Source: Sphingomonas sp.
GTDB taxonomy: Bacteria; Pseudomonadota; Alphaproteobacteria; Sphingomonadales; Sphingomonadaceae
Length of the DNA: 45,757 nucleotides
Reading direction: 5' to 3'
NCBI GenBank assembly: GCA_017849555.1
Contig: JAFIGU010000019.1
Span: forward strand, 1 to 45,757
Under the pieces are notes generated by a model that worked only from the letters and a program-made list of their open reading frames with translations, was not told the DNA's origin and did not search any database. Shown here in pieces: positions 10,127-19,165 of this stretch. Made by a program: the position numbers and the translations under genes. Every line of letters begins with the position of its first letter. The first letter of the stretch is position 1.

Positions 10127-10915
10127 ATGGTGCCCGATCTCACGATCATCTCGGGCGCGCCGACCCCGGGAAGCGCGCTGCAGGCCGAGCGCGGACGCCC
10201 GCTGATCATCACGATCGGCAAGCATCTGCGCGGCGTGTTCGATCGGATGATCGCCTCGTCCTCGCTCGTGTCGAACGAGCCGGTGCTCGACGTCCGGGAC
10301 TTCGCGTGGACGCAGATGCTGCGCGAAAACTGGCAGGCGATCCGCGACGAAGCGGTGGCGGTCGCCCTGCGCCGCAACGCCGCACCGAGCCTGTCGACGA
10401 TCTCCCCCGATCACCGCGCGATCGCCGAGGTCGACAAATGGCGCTCGTTCTTCCTGTGGGGCTATGGCTATCGCATCGACGAGAATGCCGATCGCTGCCC
10501 GGTGACCGCCGCGCTGGTCGAGCGGATTCCCGGGCTCAATTCGGCATTCTTCTCGATCCTCGCCCCCGGCACCCACATCCCCGTTCATCGCGGGGTGACC
10601 AAGGGGCTGATCACCTGCCACCTCGGGCTGGTCGTACCGCGCGACGGTGACGTCCGGATGCGCGTGCGCGATCGCATCGTGCGCTGGGCGGAGGGCGAGA
10701 CTTTGGTGTTCGACGACACCTATCAGCATGAGGTGTGGAACGACACCGACGGCACCCGCGTCGTGCTGTTGATCCAGTTCGAGCGGCCGCTGCGCAATCC
10801 CGGCAAATGGATCGCGGACCGCTTCCTCTCGATCGTCCGGCGCTCCGCCTTCGTCCAGGAGGCGCGCGACAATATCCAGACGTGGAACGCCGCGGTGAAG
10901 CAGCTCGACGTCTGA
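10127..10915 (+). CDS. Aspartyl/asparaginyl beta-hydroxylase-like dioxygenase
   Basis: Fe(II)/2-oxoglutarate-type hydroxylase domain of the AspH/LpxO family. The C-terminal half has PGTHIPVHRGVTKGLITCHL (first iron-binding His in VHRG), TLVFDDTYQHEVWND (second His), and GTRVVLLIQF with a conserved Arg expected to hold 2-oxoglutarate. Members of this family bind iron with two histidines, which fits. The substrate could be a protein side chain or a lipid A acyl chain (LpxO-like); the sequence does not decide. The start is uncertain: ATG at 10127 gives 262 residues, while in-frame GTG codons at 10052 and 9989 would add 25 or 46 poorly conserved-looking residues. The upstream DNA has two TCATGA boxes (9962-9967 and 9973-9978) 5 bases apart. 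Confidence 0.85.
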   Translation: MVPDLTIISGAPTPGSALQAERGRPLIITIGKHLRGVFDRMIASSSLVSNEPVLDVRDFAWTQMLRENWQAIRDEAVAVALRRNAAPSLSTISPDHRAIAEVDKWRSFFLWGYGYRIDENADRCPVTAALVERIPGLNSAFFSILAPGTHIPVHRGVTKGLITCHLGLVVPRDGDVRMRVRDRIVRWAEGETLVFDDTYQHEVWNDTDGTRVVLLIQFERPLRNPGKWIADRFLSIVRRSAFVQEARDNIQTWNAAVKQLDV

Positions 10916-10925
10916 CCGGGCGCCG

Positions 10926-10944
10926 CCCCGGCGCGATGCCGGGG
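10926..10944. terminator. Hairpin between convergent genes
   Basis: CCCCGGC-GCGAT-GCCGGGG, a perfect 7-bp stem in the 43-base gap between the convergent hydroxylase and isoaspartyl peptidase genes. There is no T-run on either side, so termination is likely from position but not certain. Confidence 0.4.
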
Positions 10945-10958
10945 TGACGCCGATCGCG

Positions 10959-11999
10959 TTACCGCCCCGCGATCACCTCATCGGCATAGATCGCGACGCG
11001 CGGGGTTTCGTCCGCCGCGCTGGCGCGGCCGCGATACATGCCCTCGGTGTTCATTGCGAAGGCGACCTCGCCCTTGCCGTCGATCGCGATCAGCCCGCCG
11101 TCGCCGCCGATCGCCCCGATCGAGGCGATCGTGTCCTTCGCCGCATCGGCGACGCTCTGATTGCGCCAGCGAACCCGGTCGCACAGCTGGCGCGCGGCGC
11201 TTTCGCGGATGAAATATTCGCCGGTGCCGGTCGCGGAGACCGCGCAATCGTTATGATAGGCGTAGGTGCCCGCGCCGATCAGCGGCGAATCCCCGATCCG
11301 CCCCCAGCGCTTGCCCGTCGTCCCGCCGGTCGAGGTTGCCGCGGCGAGGTGACCGTTGACGTCGACCGCCACCGCGCCGACCGTGCCGAAGCGATGCGTC
11401 GGATCGAGCGAGGCGCTGTTCCGACCCTTCTTCCATTCGAGATATTGCTGCCAGCGCTTCTCGGTGCGGAAATAGGAGGGATCGACCTGTTCGATATGCT
11501 GTTCGCGCGCGAACTGATCGGCGCCGCTGCCGCTCAGCAGCACATGCGGGCTATGTTCCATCACCGCCCGCGCCAGCATGATCGGGTTCTTGGTCGCGCT
11601 CACCCCCGCCACCGCGCCGGCGCGCAAGGTCGTGCCGTCCATGATCGCGGCATCGAGCTGATTCTTGCCCTCGGCATCGAACACCGCGCCCTTGCCGGCG
11701 TTGAACAACGGATTGTTCTCGAGCATCTTGACCGCCGCCTCGACCGCATCGAGGCTGGTGCCGCCCGCCTTCAGCACCGCCGATCCGGCGGCGAGCGCGT
11801 CGCTCAGCCCCTGGCGATAGGCGCTTTCCTCGGCGGGGGTCAGCGAGCCGCGCGGGATCACCCCCGCGCCGCCGTGGATCGCGATCGACCAGCGTTGCGC
11901 GGAGGCCGGCTTTACCTTCGCGTCCTCCGCGCCGGCAGCGAGCGGAAAGGCTGCCGCTGCCATCAACATCACCGCAAAAAACTGGCCGATCCCGCGCAT
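10959..11999 (-). CDS. iaaA: Isoaspartyl peptidase / plant-type L-asparaginase
   Basis: A 346-residue N-terminal-nucleophile hydrolase. It removes beta-aspartyl residues from isoaspartyl dipeptides and can hydrolyse asparagine. A signal peptide (MRGIGQFFAVMLMAAAAFPLAAGA) points to the periplasm. Motifs are WSIAIHGGAG near the N-terminus, NAGKGAVFDAEG, and the autocleavage site RFGTVGAVAVD, where Thr206 becomes the catalytic N-terminus of the beta subunit. GGTTGKRWGRIGDSPLIGAG, GTGEYFIR and the late GGDGGLIAID are also typical. It lies 36 bases downstream of the leftward efflux operon in the same direction, so it may be read from the same transcript, but nothing suggests a shared function. Confidence 0.93.
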   Translation of the reverse strand: MRGIGQFFAVMLMAAAAFPLAAGAEDAKVKPASAQRWSIAIHGGAGVIPRGSLTPAEESAYRQGLSDALAAGSAVLKAGGTSLDAVEAAVKMLENNPLFNAGKGAVFDAEGKNQLDAAIMDGTTLRAGAVAGVSATKNPIMLARAVMEHSPHVLLSGSGADQFAREQHIEQVDPSYFRTEKRWQQYLEWKKGRNSASLDPTHRFGTVGAVAVDVNGHLAAATSTGGTTGKRWGRIGDSPLIGAGTYAYHNDCAVSATGTGEYFIRESAARQLCDRVRWRNQSVADAAKDTIASIGAIGGDGGLIAIDGKGEVAFAMNTEGMYRGRASAADETPRVAIYADEVIAGR

Positions 12000-12035
12000 C
12001 CCGTCATCCTCCCCGTTGTCGAAAGGGGAATCCTA

Positions 12036-13580
12036 TCAGGCGGTCGGGGCGCCGCCCAGTGCCTTCACCAGCGCGATCCCCGCGCGCATCCGGCTGGTCT
12101 CGACCGCGATCAGCGCGCGTTCGGAATCGAGCGCCTCGGTCTGCGCGGTGACCACCTCCAGATAATCCGCCGCGCCGTCATGATAGCGGGTCAGCGCGAG
12201 ATCGCTGGTGCGCTGCGCCGCGGTGGCGGCGTCGCGCTGCTCGACCGCCTGGGTCGCGAGATAGCGGCCCGCGGCAAGCGCATCCTCGACCTGGCGGAAC
12301 GCGCCGAGCACGGTGTCGCGATAATCCGCCGCCGCCTCGTCATATTGCGCGCGCGACAGCCCGACCTCGGCACGCCGCCGCCCGCCGTCGAACAGGGTCA
12401 GCGCCGAGACGAGCGGCCCCAGCCCCCAGAAGGCGCTGGGGGTGGAGAGCAGAGACGGACCGGTCGTCTGCCACCCGCCGGAAAGGCCGAGCGACAGCGT
12501 CGGGAAGAAAGCGGCGCGTGCCACCCCGATCCGCGCATTGGCGGCGTACATCCGGCGCTCGGCCGCGGCGATATCGGGGCGGCGCTGGAGCAAGGCGGAC
12601 GGCGCGGCGGCGGGCACCGCGAGCGTCCCCGGCGGCTGGATGCGCGGCGCGATCGCGAAATCGGAGGCGACCGCGCCGATCAGCGCGGCGATCTCATGCT
12701 CGGTCGCCGCGCGCTGGTTCGCCACCGCGGAAATCTGCGCGCGCGCGTTCGACAGCACGGTCCGCGCGCGGTTGACGTCGACCCCGGAGGCGAGCCCGCC
12801 GTCGTGACGCGTCGCGGTCAGCTCATAGGCGCGGTTGAACGCCTCGACCGAGCGGCGCAGCAGGTCCGCCTCGGCATCCAATCCGCGCAGCCGGGCATAG
12901 GCATCGGCGACCGCCGCCTGCAGGCTGAGCTGCGCCGAGGCGAGATCGCCTGCGCTCGCCGCCGCATCGGCGCGCGCCGCCGCGACCTTGTTGCGCACCC
13001 GGCCCCACAGATCGATCTCGTAGCTCAGCGCACCGCCGACGACATAATTGTCATAGGTCGGCGCGGTGCCGTTGGTCAGCGGGCGATTGGCGGACTGGCG
13101 CTGGCGCCCGGCCTGCGCGTTGACCCCGATCGTCGGAAACAGATCGGCATTGTCGACCCGCGCCGCAGCGCGCGCCGCGTCGTAGCGCGCGAGGGCCGCG
13201 GCGAGCGTCGGGCTGGCCGCGGCGGCGCGCGTCTCGAGATCGTCGAGGACGGGATCGTTGAACGCCGTCCACCATTGTCCGCGCGGTGCCGCATCGAGCG
13301 GGGTCGCGGCGGTCCAGCCCGGCACTTCCTTGTACGCGGCGGGGGTCGCGATCGCCGGCGGGCGGTAGGCCGGGGCCATCGAGCATCCGCCGAGCAGCGC
13401 GGCCACGGCGAGCGACAGGCTGGCGCGGTTGGCGGGCAGAGCTTTTGCCGAGATCCGTTCGCCCTGAGCTTGTCGAAGGGCTGCACTTCCTGCGCGGAAG
13501 AAAGTGCAGGGCTTCGACAGGCTCAGCCCGAACGGAAAGTTAGCTGGCCCCGACTTAACGCGACTGGCCTTACCCCGCAT
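12036..13580 (-). CDS. NodT-type outer-membrane efflux lipoprotein with repeat-derived N-terminus
   Basis: Outer-membrane channel component of a tripartite RND pump (OprM/NodT family). The mature part starts at the lipobox LLGGC (Cys66), followed by SMAPAYRPP. Two repeated TolC-like modules follow, with family segments EIDLWGRVRNKVAAARADA, LLQRRPDIAAAERRMYAANA and YLEVVTAQTEALDSERALI. From ATG 13580 the protein has 514 residues, whereas about 470 would be usual. The extra N-terminus is the translation of an 81-bp palindromic repeat (13455-13535) that sits in frame before the signal sequence. No ATG, GTG or TTG exists between the repeat and the hydrophobic signal core except a GTG inside the core, so translation probably starts at 13580, overlapping the end of the adaptor gene by 11 bases. 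Start confidence is modest. Confidence 0.85.
   Translation of the reverse strand: MRGKASRVKSGPANFPFGLSLSKPCTFFRAGSAALRQAQGERISAKALPANRASLSLAVAALLGGCSMAPAYRPPAIATPAAYKEVPGWTAATPLDAAPRGQWWTAFNDPVLDDLETRAAAASPTLAAALARYDAARAAARVDNADLFPTIGVNAQAGRQRQSANRPLTNGTAPTYDNYVVGGALSYEIDLWGRVRNKVAAARADAAASAGDLASAQLSLQAAVADAYARLRGLDAEADLLRRSVEAFNRAYELTATRHDGGLASGVDVNRARTVLSNARAQISAVANQRAATEHEIAALIGAVASDFAIAPRIQPPGTLAVPAAAPSALLQRRPDIAAAERRMYAANARIGVARAAFFPTLSLGLSGGWQTTGPSLLSTPSAFWGLGPLVSALTLFDGGRRRAEVGLSRAQYDEAAADYRDTVLGAFRQVEDALAAGRYLATQAVEQRDAATAAQRTSDLALTRYHDGAADYLEVVTAQTEALDSERALIAVETSRMRAGIALVKALGGAPTA
13455..13535. repeat. 81-bp palindromic repeat, family 1 copy 2 (inside coding sequence)
   Basis: Begins CCGTTCGCCCTGAGCTTG and ends GGCTCAGCCCGAACGG, with the same length and arms as the three other copies. 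Unlike them it lies within an open reading frame, near the 5' end of the efflux lipoprotein gene. Its 81 bases (27 codons) keep the frame and contain no stop in it. Confidence 0.8.
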
Positions 13581-14778
13581 GCGCCGCGCCCTTGCCCGCA
13601 TTCTGCACGCGGACATGATCGCCGGTGTGGATCGCGTCGGGCGGGCTGTCGACGACGCGGTCGCCGGGGGCGAGCCCGGCCGAGATCGCCACCGTCTTGC
13701 CCTCGTCGCTGGCGATCGTCACCGGCTTCACCGTCACCCGGCCGTTGCCGTCGACCACCGCGACGGTCGGCCCGTCATTGCCGTAGAGGATCGTGCTCCC
13801 CGGCACGCTCAGCACATTGCCGCCGCCCGCGCCGACCTTGAACGAAACCTGCGCGAAGGCGCCGGGCTTCAGCGCGCCGTCGGGGTTGGGTGCCTGCAGC
13901 TCGACCAGCACCGCGCCCGATTGCGCGTCGACCGCGCCCGCGCTGCGGGTCAGCGTCGCGGCGAAGGTGCGCTGGGGATATTCGGGCAGCGACAGGCTGG
14001 CCTCCATCCCCGGATGGACCTGCGCCGAATAGCCTTGCGGCACGCGGACGTAGATGCGCATCCGCCGCACGTCGGAGACGGTGAACAACGGCTGCGCGGC
14101 GGCATTGCCCGACACCACGAGCTGGCCGATCTGCGCCGAGCGGCTCGTGACCACCCCGTCGAACGGCGCGTAGAGCCGGGTGAAGCCGAGCACCGCGCGC
14201 AGCCGGCGGACATTGGCCAGCGCGGCATTGGCGAGCGCGGACTTGGCGGCGAGATCGCCGGTCTTCTCGTCTGCCTCCTGGCGCGACACCGCATCCTTGG
14301 CGAGCATCGTGCTCCAGCGCTGCGCGGTGGTCGCGGCGAGCTTCTGGTTGGCGAGCGCGGTCTGATAATCGGCGCTTGCCTGTGCGAGCTGCTGGTCGAC
14401 CTCGGGCGCGTCGAGGATCGCGAGCGGCTGGCCGGCGTGGACGCGATCGCCGATATCGGCGAGCCAGCGGCTGACATAGCCGTTGGTCCGCGCGTAGATC
14501 GCCGCGCTGTTGAGCGCCTGGACATTGCCCGGCAGCACCAGCGCGTCGCGCGTGCCGCCGGCCTTGGGGGTGACGACCGAGACGCTGGGGACCGCCGCGT
14601 CCGCGGCGACTTCCTTGAGGTCGCCGGTCGCGCCGATCCGCGTCGCGATGCCGGCTGCGACGATCGCGATCGCCGCGACCCCCGCGATGATCCCGGCGCG
14701 CTTCAGCGTGCGCGGGCTGGGGCCGTCGGACTGCGCCGGGGCGTCGGTGAGAGTTTTGACGTGGGACATGTCAGACAT
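13570..14778 (-). CDS. RND efflux periplasmic adaptor (HlyD/MFP family)
   Basis: A 402-residue membrane-fusion protein linking the inner-membrane pump encoded upstream to the outer-membrane lipoprotein encoded downstream. It has an N-terminal membrane anchor (GIIAGVAAIAIVAAGIATRI, about residues 30-49). The first half-lipoyl segment has NGYVSRWLADIGDRVHAGQP, then comes an alpha-hairpin rich in Ala and Gln (about 125-185). The second half-lipoyl segment is RLYAPFDGVVTSRSAQIGQL, and beta-barrel and membrane-proximal domains follow. ATG 14778 overlaps the stop of the pump gene by 8 bases; a second ATG at 14769 begins one base after that stop and is equally possible. The substrate is unknown. Confidence 0.92.
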   Translation of the reverse strand: MSDMSHVKTLTDAPAQSDGPSPRTLKRAGIIAGVAAIAIVAAGIATRIGATGDLKEVAADAAVPSVSVVTPKAGGTRDALVLPGNVQALNSAAIYARTNGYVSRWLADIGDRVHAGQPLAILDAPEVDQQLAQASADYQTALANQKLAATTAQRWSTMLAKDAVSRQEADEKTGDLAAKSALANAALANVRRLRAVLGFTRLYAPFDGVVTSRSAQIGQLVVSGNAAAQPLFTVSDVRRMRIYVRVPQGYSAQVHPGMEASLSLPEYPQRTFAATLTRSAGAVDAQSGAVLVELQAPNPDGALKPGAFAQVSFKVGAGGGNVLSVPGSTILYGNDGPTVAVVDGNGRVTVKPVTIASDEGKTVAISAGLAPGDRVVDSPPDAIHTGDHVRVQNAGKGAAHAG

Positions 14779-17700
14779 GGGCGGGCTGCATCTCGACGGA
14801 AGGTTGCCGGGCGTCGCGCTTGCGGTGGACCAGCGCGAAAATGGTGGGGACGAAGAACAGGGTGGCGATCGTCGCACAGATCAGCCCGCCGATCACCGCG
14901 CGACCGAGCGGGGCGTTCTGCTCGCCGCCCTCGCCGAGCCCCAGCGCCATCGGCCCCATGCCGATGATCATCGCGAGCGCGGTCATCAGCACCGGACGGA
15001 AACGCACCATCCCCGCCTCGAGCGCGGCCTTGGTCGCATCGCCCAGCGCATCGAGCCGCTCGCGCGCGAAGCTGACGACAAGGATCGAATTGGCGGTCGC
15101 AACCCCCATACACATGATCGCGCCGGTCAGCGCCGGCACCGACAGCGTGGTGCCGGTGGTGAACAGCATCCACACGATCCCGGCGAGCGCGGCGGGCAAG
15201 GCGGTGATGATCACGAACGGATCGAGCCAGCTCTGGAAATTGACCACGATCAACAGGTAGATCAGCACGACCGCCCCGGCGAGGCCGAAGGCCAGCCCGG
15301 AAAAAGCCGTGTTCATCGTGGCATATTGGCCACGAATGGTGACGGTGGCGCCCTTCGGCAATTCCTTTTCGAGCGACTTGATCGCGCGATCGACATCACG
15401 CGACACCGCGCCGAGATCGCGGCCCTGGGTGGTGGCGTAGAGGTCGATCACCGGCTGGATATTATAGTGCGAGATGATCGGCACGGTGTTCGACCGGCTG
15501 ATCCCCGCGATCCCGCCCAGCGGCTGCGTGCTGGCGCCAGGCGCGCCCGAGATCGGCACGTTGCTCAGCGCGTTGATCGATCCGACCAGATATTCGGGCG
15601 CCTGCGCGATCACCGAATAGGAGACGCCGCTCTTCGGATCGACGAAGAACACCGGCGCCGATTGCGCGCTGCCCGCGAGCGAGGTGCCGAGGCTGTTCGT
15701 CACGTCGCGCTCGGTGAGGCCATATTGGCTGACGCGCGAGCGATCGACGTTGACGTCGAGCTGCGGCGACCGCCCCGGCTGCTGGATCCGCGCATCGGCA
15801 AGCCCGGGGATGCGCGCGATCTTGGCCAGCAGCTTTTCGGCATAAGCGCGCACCGCGGCCTGATCCTTGCCCGAAACCTGCACGTCAATCGGGGCCGGCG
15901 CGCCGAAATTGAGGATCTGGCTGGTGATGTCCGCCGGGAGGAAGGAGAAGTTCGTGCCGGGGAAGCGGCGCGGCAGTTCGCGACGCAGCGTGGCGACGAT
16001 CTTCTCGGTCGGCACATGGCCTTCCTTGAGCGTGATCAGGATGTCGCCGTCCTGCGGCCCGATCGTCCCGCTGTTGTTGTAGACGGTGTTAATCGAGCTG
16101 ACCGGCAGCCCGATATTGTCGGCCATCGACGCCACCTCGCCGGCGGGGACGATCTCGCGCACCGTGCGGCCGATCGTGTCGAAGCGCGCCGCGGCATCCT
16201 CAATCCGCGTCCCCATCGGGGTGCGGACGTGGAGCGCGATCTGCCCCGAATCGACGCTGGGGAAGAAATTGCTGCCCAGCCACGGCATCAGCCCGAACGA
16301 CAAGAGCACCACCGCAAGGAAGCCGAGCAGGAACGGGCGGCGCGCACCCAAGGCGCGCGACAGCATCCCGCCATAGGCGGTGCGAATCCGCTCGAACCGC
16401 GCCTCGAACCCGCGCTGGAAGCGAACCAGGGGATTGCGCGCAGCGGCATCGCCCGCGGCATGCGCGTCCTCGCCCGCCCGGTGCGGCTTGAGCAGATACA
16501 TCGCCATCGTCGGCACCAGGGTGCGCGACAGGATGAACGAGGCGATCATCGAGAAGACGACCGACAGCGCCATCGGCACGAACAGGAAGCCGGCGACCCC
16601 GGGGAGGAAGAACATCGGCACGAACACGATGCAGATGCACAGCAAGGAGACGAACGCCGGGGTGACAATCTGCTGCGCGCCGTCGAGGATCGATTCGGTG
16701 ACGCCCTTGCCCTGTTCGAGGTGCCAGTTGATGTTCTCGATCGTCACCGTCGCGTCGTCGACGAGGATGCCCACCGCAAGCGCGAGCCCGCCCAGCGTCA
16801 TCACGTTCATCGTCTGGCCGAACGCCGCCAGCGTGGCGATCGCGGCCAGGATCGCGAGCGGGATCGAGATCGCGATGATGATCGTCGAGCGCCACGAGCC
16901 GAGGAACAACAGGATCATCAGGCTGGTCAGCGCGGCGGCGATCGCGCCCTCCTTCACCACCCCCGACACCGCCGCCTTGACGAACAGCGACTGGTCGCCG
17001 ACCGGCAGGATCTTGAGCGTATCAGGCAGCCCCGCGGCGATGCGCGGGATCGCCTGCTTCACCCCCTCGACGATCGACAATGTCGAGGTCGCGCCGTTCT
17101 TGAGCACGGTGAGCAGCACCGAGCGCCCGCCCTCGACATGGACGACATTGGTCTGCGGGCCATTGCCGTCCTTCACATGCGCCACGTCGCGCATGTAGAT
17201 CGTCGCGCCGTTGACCACCTTGACCGGCAGCGCGTTGAGCCCCTCGACCGAATCCGGCGCGTTGTTGAGCCGCACGCTATATTGCGTCGGCCCGATCTTG
17301 ACGAAGCCCGCCGGGTTGATCTGGTTCTGCGCCGCGATCGCATTGCCGACATCCTGCGCCGACAGCCCCTTGGACTGGAGCGCGAGCGGATCGAGGTCGA
17401 TCTGGATCTGGCGCTGCTTGCCGCCCGAGGGATAGGGCATGGCAAGGCCGGGGATCGTCACCAGCTGGGTGCGAATCTGGTTCTGGCCGATATCGAACAA
17501 TTGCTGTTCCGACAGGCCCTTGCCCGAAAGCGCGAGCTGCAGGATCGGCACCGTCGATGCGCTGTAGTTGAGGATCAGCGGCGGATTGGTGCCCGGCGGC
17601 AATTGCTTGAGGATCGTCTGCGAGGCGGAGGTGATCTGCGCGGTCGCGGTGCGGATGTCGACGCCGGGCTGGAAATAGACCTTCACCACCCCGATGCCCT

Positions 17701-17962
17701 GCAGCGACTGGCTCTCGATATGCTCGATATCGTTGACCGTGGTGGTCAGCACGCGCTCATAGGGGGTGATCAGCCGGTCCGACATGTCCTGCGGCGGCAG
17801 CCCGGCATAGGTCCAGGCGACGGCGACCACCGGGATGCGGATATTCGGGAACATATCCACCGGCGTGCGGATCGCCGCCAGAACCCCGACGATCGCGATC
17901 AGGATCGCCATAACAATGAAGGTCAACGGTCTTGTCAGCGCGACCTTGACGATACCGATCAT
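14771..17962 (-). CDS. RND efflux pump, inner-membrane permease
   Basis: A 1063-residue AcrB-superfamily (COG0841) proton-driven transporter with the usual two-fold repeat: TM1 near the N-terminus (LTFIVMAILIAIVGVLAAI), a large periplasmic loop, a TM2-6 bundle from about residue 340 to 500, a second loop, and a C-terminal TM bundle. The proton-relay acidic pair is present in GILVDDATVTIEN (about residues 402-403). It is the first gene of a pump-adaptor-outer membrane operon, read away from the LysR gene, with a ribosome site GAGGAT before ATG 17962. Sequence alone does not tell a drug from another organic substrate; the VDDATVTIEN motif fits organic-compound rather than heavy-metal RND pumps. 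Confidence 0.93.
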   Translation of the reverse strand: MIGIVKVALTRPLTFIVMAILIAIVGVLAAIRTPVDMFPNIRIPVVAVAWTYAGLPPQDMSDRLITPYERVLTTTVNDIEHIESQSLQGIGVVKVYFQPGVDIRTATAQITSASQTILKQLPPGTNPPLILNYSASTVPILQLALSGKGLSEQQLFDIGQNQIRTQLVTIPGLAMPYPSGGKQRQIQIDLDPLALQSKGLSAQDVGNAIAAQNQINPAGFVKIGPTQYSVRLNNAPDSVEGLNALPVKVVNGATIYMRDVAHVKDGNGPQTNVVHVEGGRSVLLTVLKNGATSTLSIVEGVKQAIPRIAAGLPDTLKILPVGDQSLFVKAAVSGVVKEGAIAAALTSLMILLFLGSWRSTIIIAISIPLAILAAIATLAAFGQTMNVMTLGGLALAVGILVDDATVTIENINWHLEQGKGVTESILDGAQQIVTPAFVSLLCICIVFVPMFFLPGVAGFLFVPMALSVVFSMIASFILSRTLVPTMAMYLLKPHRAGEDAHAAGDAAARNPLVRFQRGFEARFERIRTAYGGMLSRALGARRPFLLGFLAVVLLSFGLMPWLGSNFFPSVDSGQIALHVRTPMGTRIEDAAARFDTIGRTVREIVPAGEVASMADNIGLPVSSINTVYNNSGTIGPQDGDILITLKEGHVPTEKIVATLRRELPRRFPGTNFSFLPADITSQILNFGAPAPIDVQVSGKDQAAVRAYAEKLLAKIARIPGLADARIQQPGRSPQLDVNVDRSRVSQYGLTERDVTNSLGTSLAGSAQSAPVFFVDPKSGVSYSVIAQAPEYLVGSINALSNVPISGAPGASTQPLGGIAGISRSNTVPIISHYNIQPVIDLYATTQGRDLGAVSRDVDRAIKSLEKELPKGATVTIRGQYATMNTAFSGLAFGLAGAVVLIYLLIVVNFQSWLDPFVIITALPAALAGIVWMLFTTGTTLSVPALTGAIMCMGVATANSILVVSFARERLDALGDATKAALEAGMVRFRPVLMTALAMIIGMGPMALGLGEGGEQNAPLGRAVIGGLICATIATLFFVPTIFALVHRKRDARQPSVEMQPAHV

Positions 17963-18106
17963 CCAATATCCTCAAGCTTACGTGCGCACGACGCACCCGC
18001 GCCGCACGACGTTTATGCCTCGTCCACTCTCCTGCTGGACATTCGAATCGCCTTGCTCGCTCTCCCGCAGCGGCATGGCCGATCGTCGGCACGCGCCAAT
18101 GCGCCC

Positions 18107-18146
18107 TTGGTCGGGTCGGGTCTAATATATAATATAGCTTGATCAA
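18107..18146 (+). promoter_or_regulatory. Candidate promoter/operator between the RND operon and the LysR gene
   Basis: An AT-rich patch in a GC-rich neighbourhood. On the plus strand there is TTGGTC (18107-18112), a 15-base spacer and a perfect TATAAT (18128-18133), giving a short leader before the LysR start at 18167. A TTGATCAA palindrome (18139-18146) follows and could belong to a LysR site. The leftward pump gene starts at 17962, so the 204-base gap must also hold its promoter. Confidence 0.45.
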
Positions 18147-18166
18147 TATGTAAGAGGACATGATCG

Positions 18167-19075
18167 TTGGACCTTCGCCATCTGCGCTATTTCCTGTGCG
18201 TTGCCGAGGAGATGCATTTCGGCCGCGCCGCGCAGCGACTCGGCATCTCGCAACCCCCGCTCAGCCAGCAGATCCGCGCGCTGGAGGATGAGCTCGGCAC
18301 CCGGCTGTTCGATCGCACCAGCCGCCGCGTGCGGCTGACCGAGGCGGGCGAATTGTTCGTCCCCGAGGCGCGCGCGACATTGTCGCAGGCCGATCACGCG
18401 ATCGAGACCGCGCGGCTCGCCGGGCGCGGCGAGCTCGGGCGGCTGCGCATCGGCTTCACCTCGTCGGCGCCGTTCGTGCCGCTGATCGCCTCCACCCTCT
18501 ATCGCTTCCGGGAGAATTATCCCGAGGTGCAGCTGACGCTCAACGATCTGGCGCGCGACGCGCAGATCGAGGCGCTGCGCCGCGGCGGGCTCGATATCGC
18601 GCTGGTGCGCGGCATCCGCGCGCCATGCCTGCCCGACGAATTCTCCGCGCGCTGCATCCTCGAGGAAGATATGGTGGTGGCGGTGCGCGCGGGGCATCCG
18701 CTCGCCGACCGGCCCGACGATCCGACGGTCGCCGATCTCGCCGCGATTCCGCTGGTGCTCTATGCGCCGACGCTGGGCGCGGGGTTCAACGAATATTTCT
18801 TCGGGCTGTGCCACGAGGCCGGGTTCGAGCCGCAGATCGCGCATGAGGCGAGCAGCTTCGCGACGCTGCTCGGGCTGGTCGCCGCAGGGTTCGGCGCGAC
18901 GATCCTCTCGCGCTCGCTGGAGCGGCTGCACCTCGAGAATGTCGTCTACCGCCGCCTCGCGACCCCGGTGCCGAGCCGGTTGTGGCTGGTCCACGGTCTG
19001 TCGCTTTCCCCCACCGCGGAGGCATTTCGCGACACGATCGACGAATTGCGCCTTGACGCGAAGGGGCAATCGTAA
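18167..19075 (+). CDS. LysR-family transcriptional regulator
   Basis: A 302-residue LysR-type regulator. The N-terminal winged HTH covers residues 1-60 (FGRAAQRLGISQPPLSQQIR, then LEDELGTRLFDR). The effector-binding domain follows from about residue 90 (LRIGFTSSAPFVPLIASTL). The start is TTG at 18167, preceded by AGAGGA; this gives the canonical N-terminus MDLRHLRYFLCVAEEMHFGR, and no ATG is available in frame. It stands between two efflux systems: divergent from the leftward RND operon and 90 bases upstream of the rightward MdtABC-like operon. LysR regulators usually control a divergent neighbour, so it probably regulates one or both. The inducer is unknown. Confidence 0.92.
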   Translation: MDLRHLRYFLCVAEEMHFGRAAQRLGISQPPLSQQIRALEDELGTRLFDRTSRRVRLTEAGELFVPEARATLSQADHAIETARLAGRGELGRLRIGFTSSAPFVPLIASTLYRFRENYPEVQLTLNDLARDAQIEALRRGGLDIALVRGIRAPCLPDEFSARCILEEDMVVAVRAGHPLADRPDDPTVADLAAIPLVLYAPTLGAGFNEYFFGLCHEAGFEPQIAHEASSFATLLGLVAAGFGATILSRSLERLHLENVVYRRLATPVPSRLWLVHGLSLSPTAEAFRDTIDELRLDAKGQS

Positions 19076-19165
19076 GGATCACGAAAGGCTAGGAAGCGAA
19101 AGAGATTGCGTCGGTGTCCCGCGTGGACGCCCCGATCGTCATCGAATCGAAGGAAGAAGAACAGC

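Noticed and set aside
10944..13841. Very long open frame on the plus strand opposite the isoaspartyl peptidase and NodT-type genes
   Set aside because: Arg/Ala/His/Gly-rich with no recognisable domain; it mirrors the codons of real minus-strand genes, as expected at high GC.
14510..18142. 1210-codon plus-strand frame opposite the RND pump and adaptor
   Set aside because: The minus strand encodes clear RND and HlyD proteins; the plus-strand translation is low-complexity RHDGE-rich with no family.
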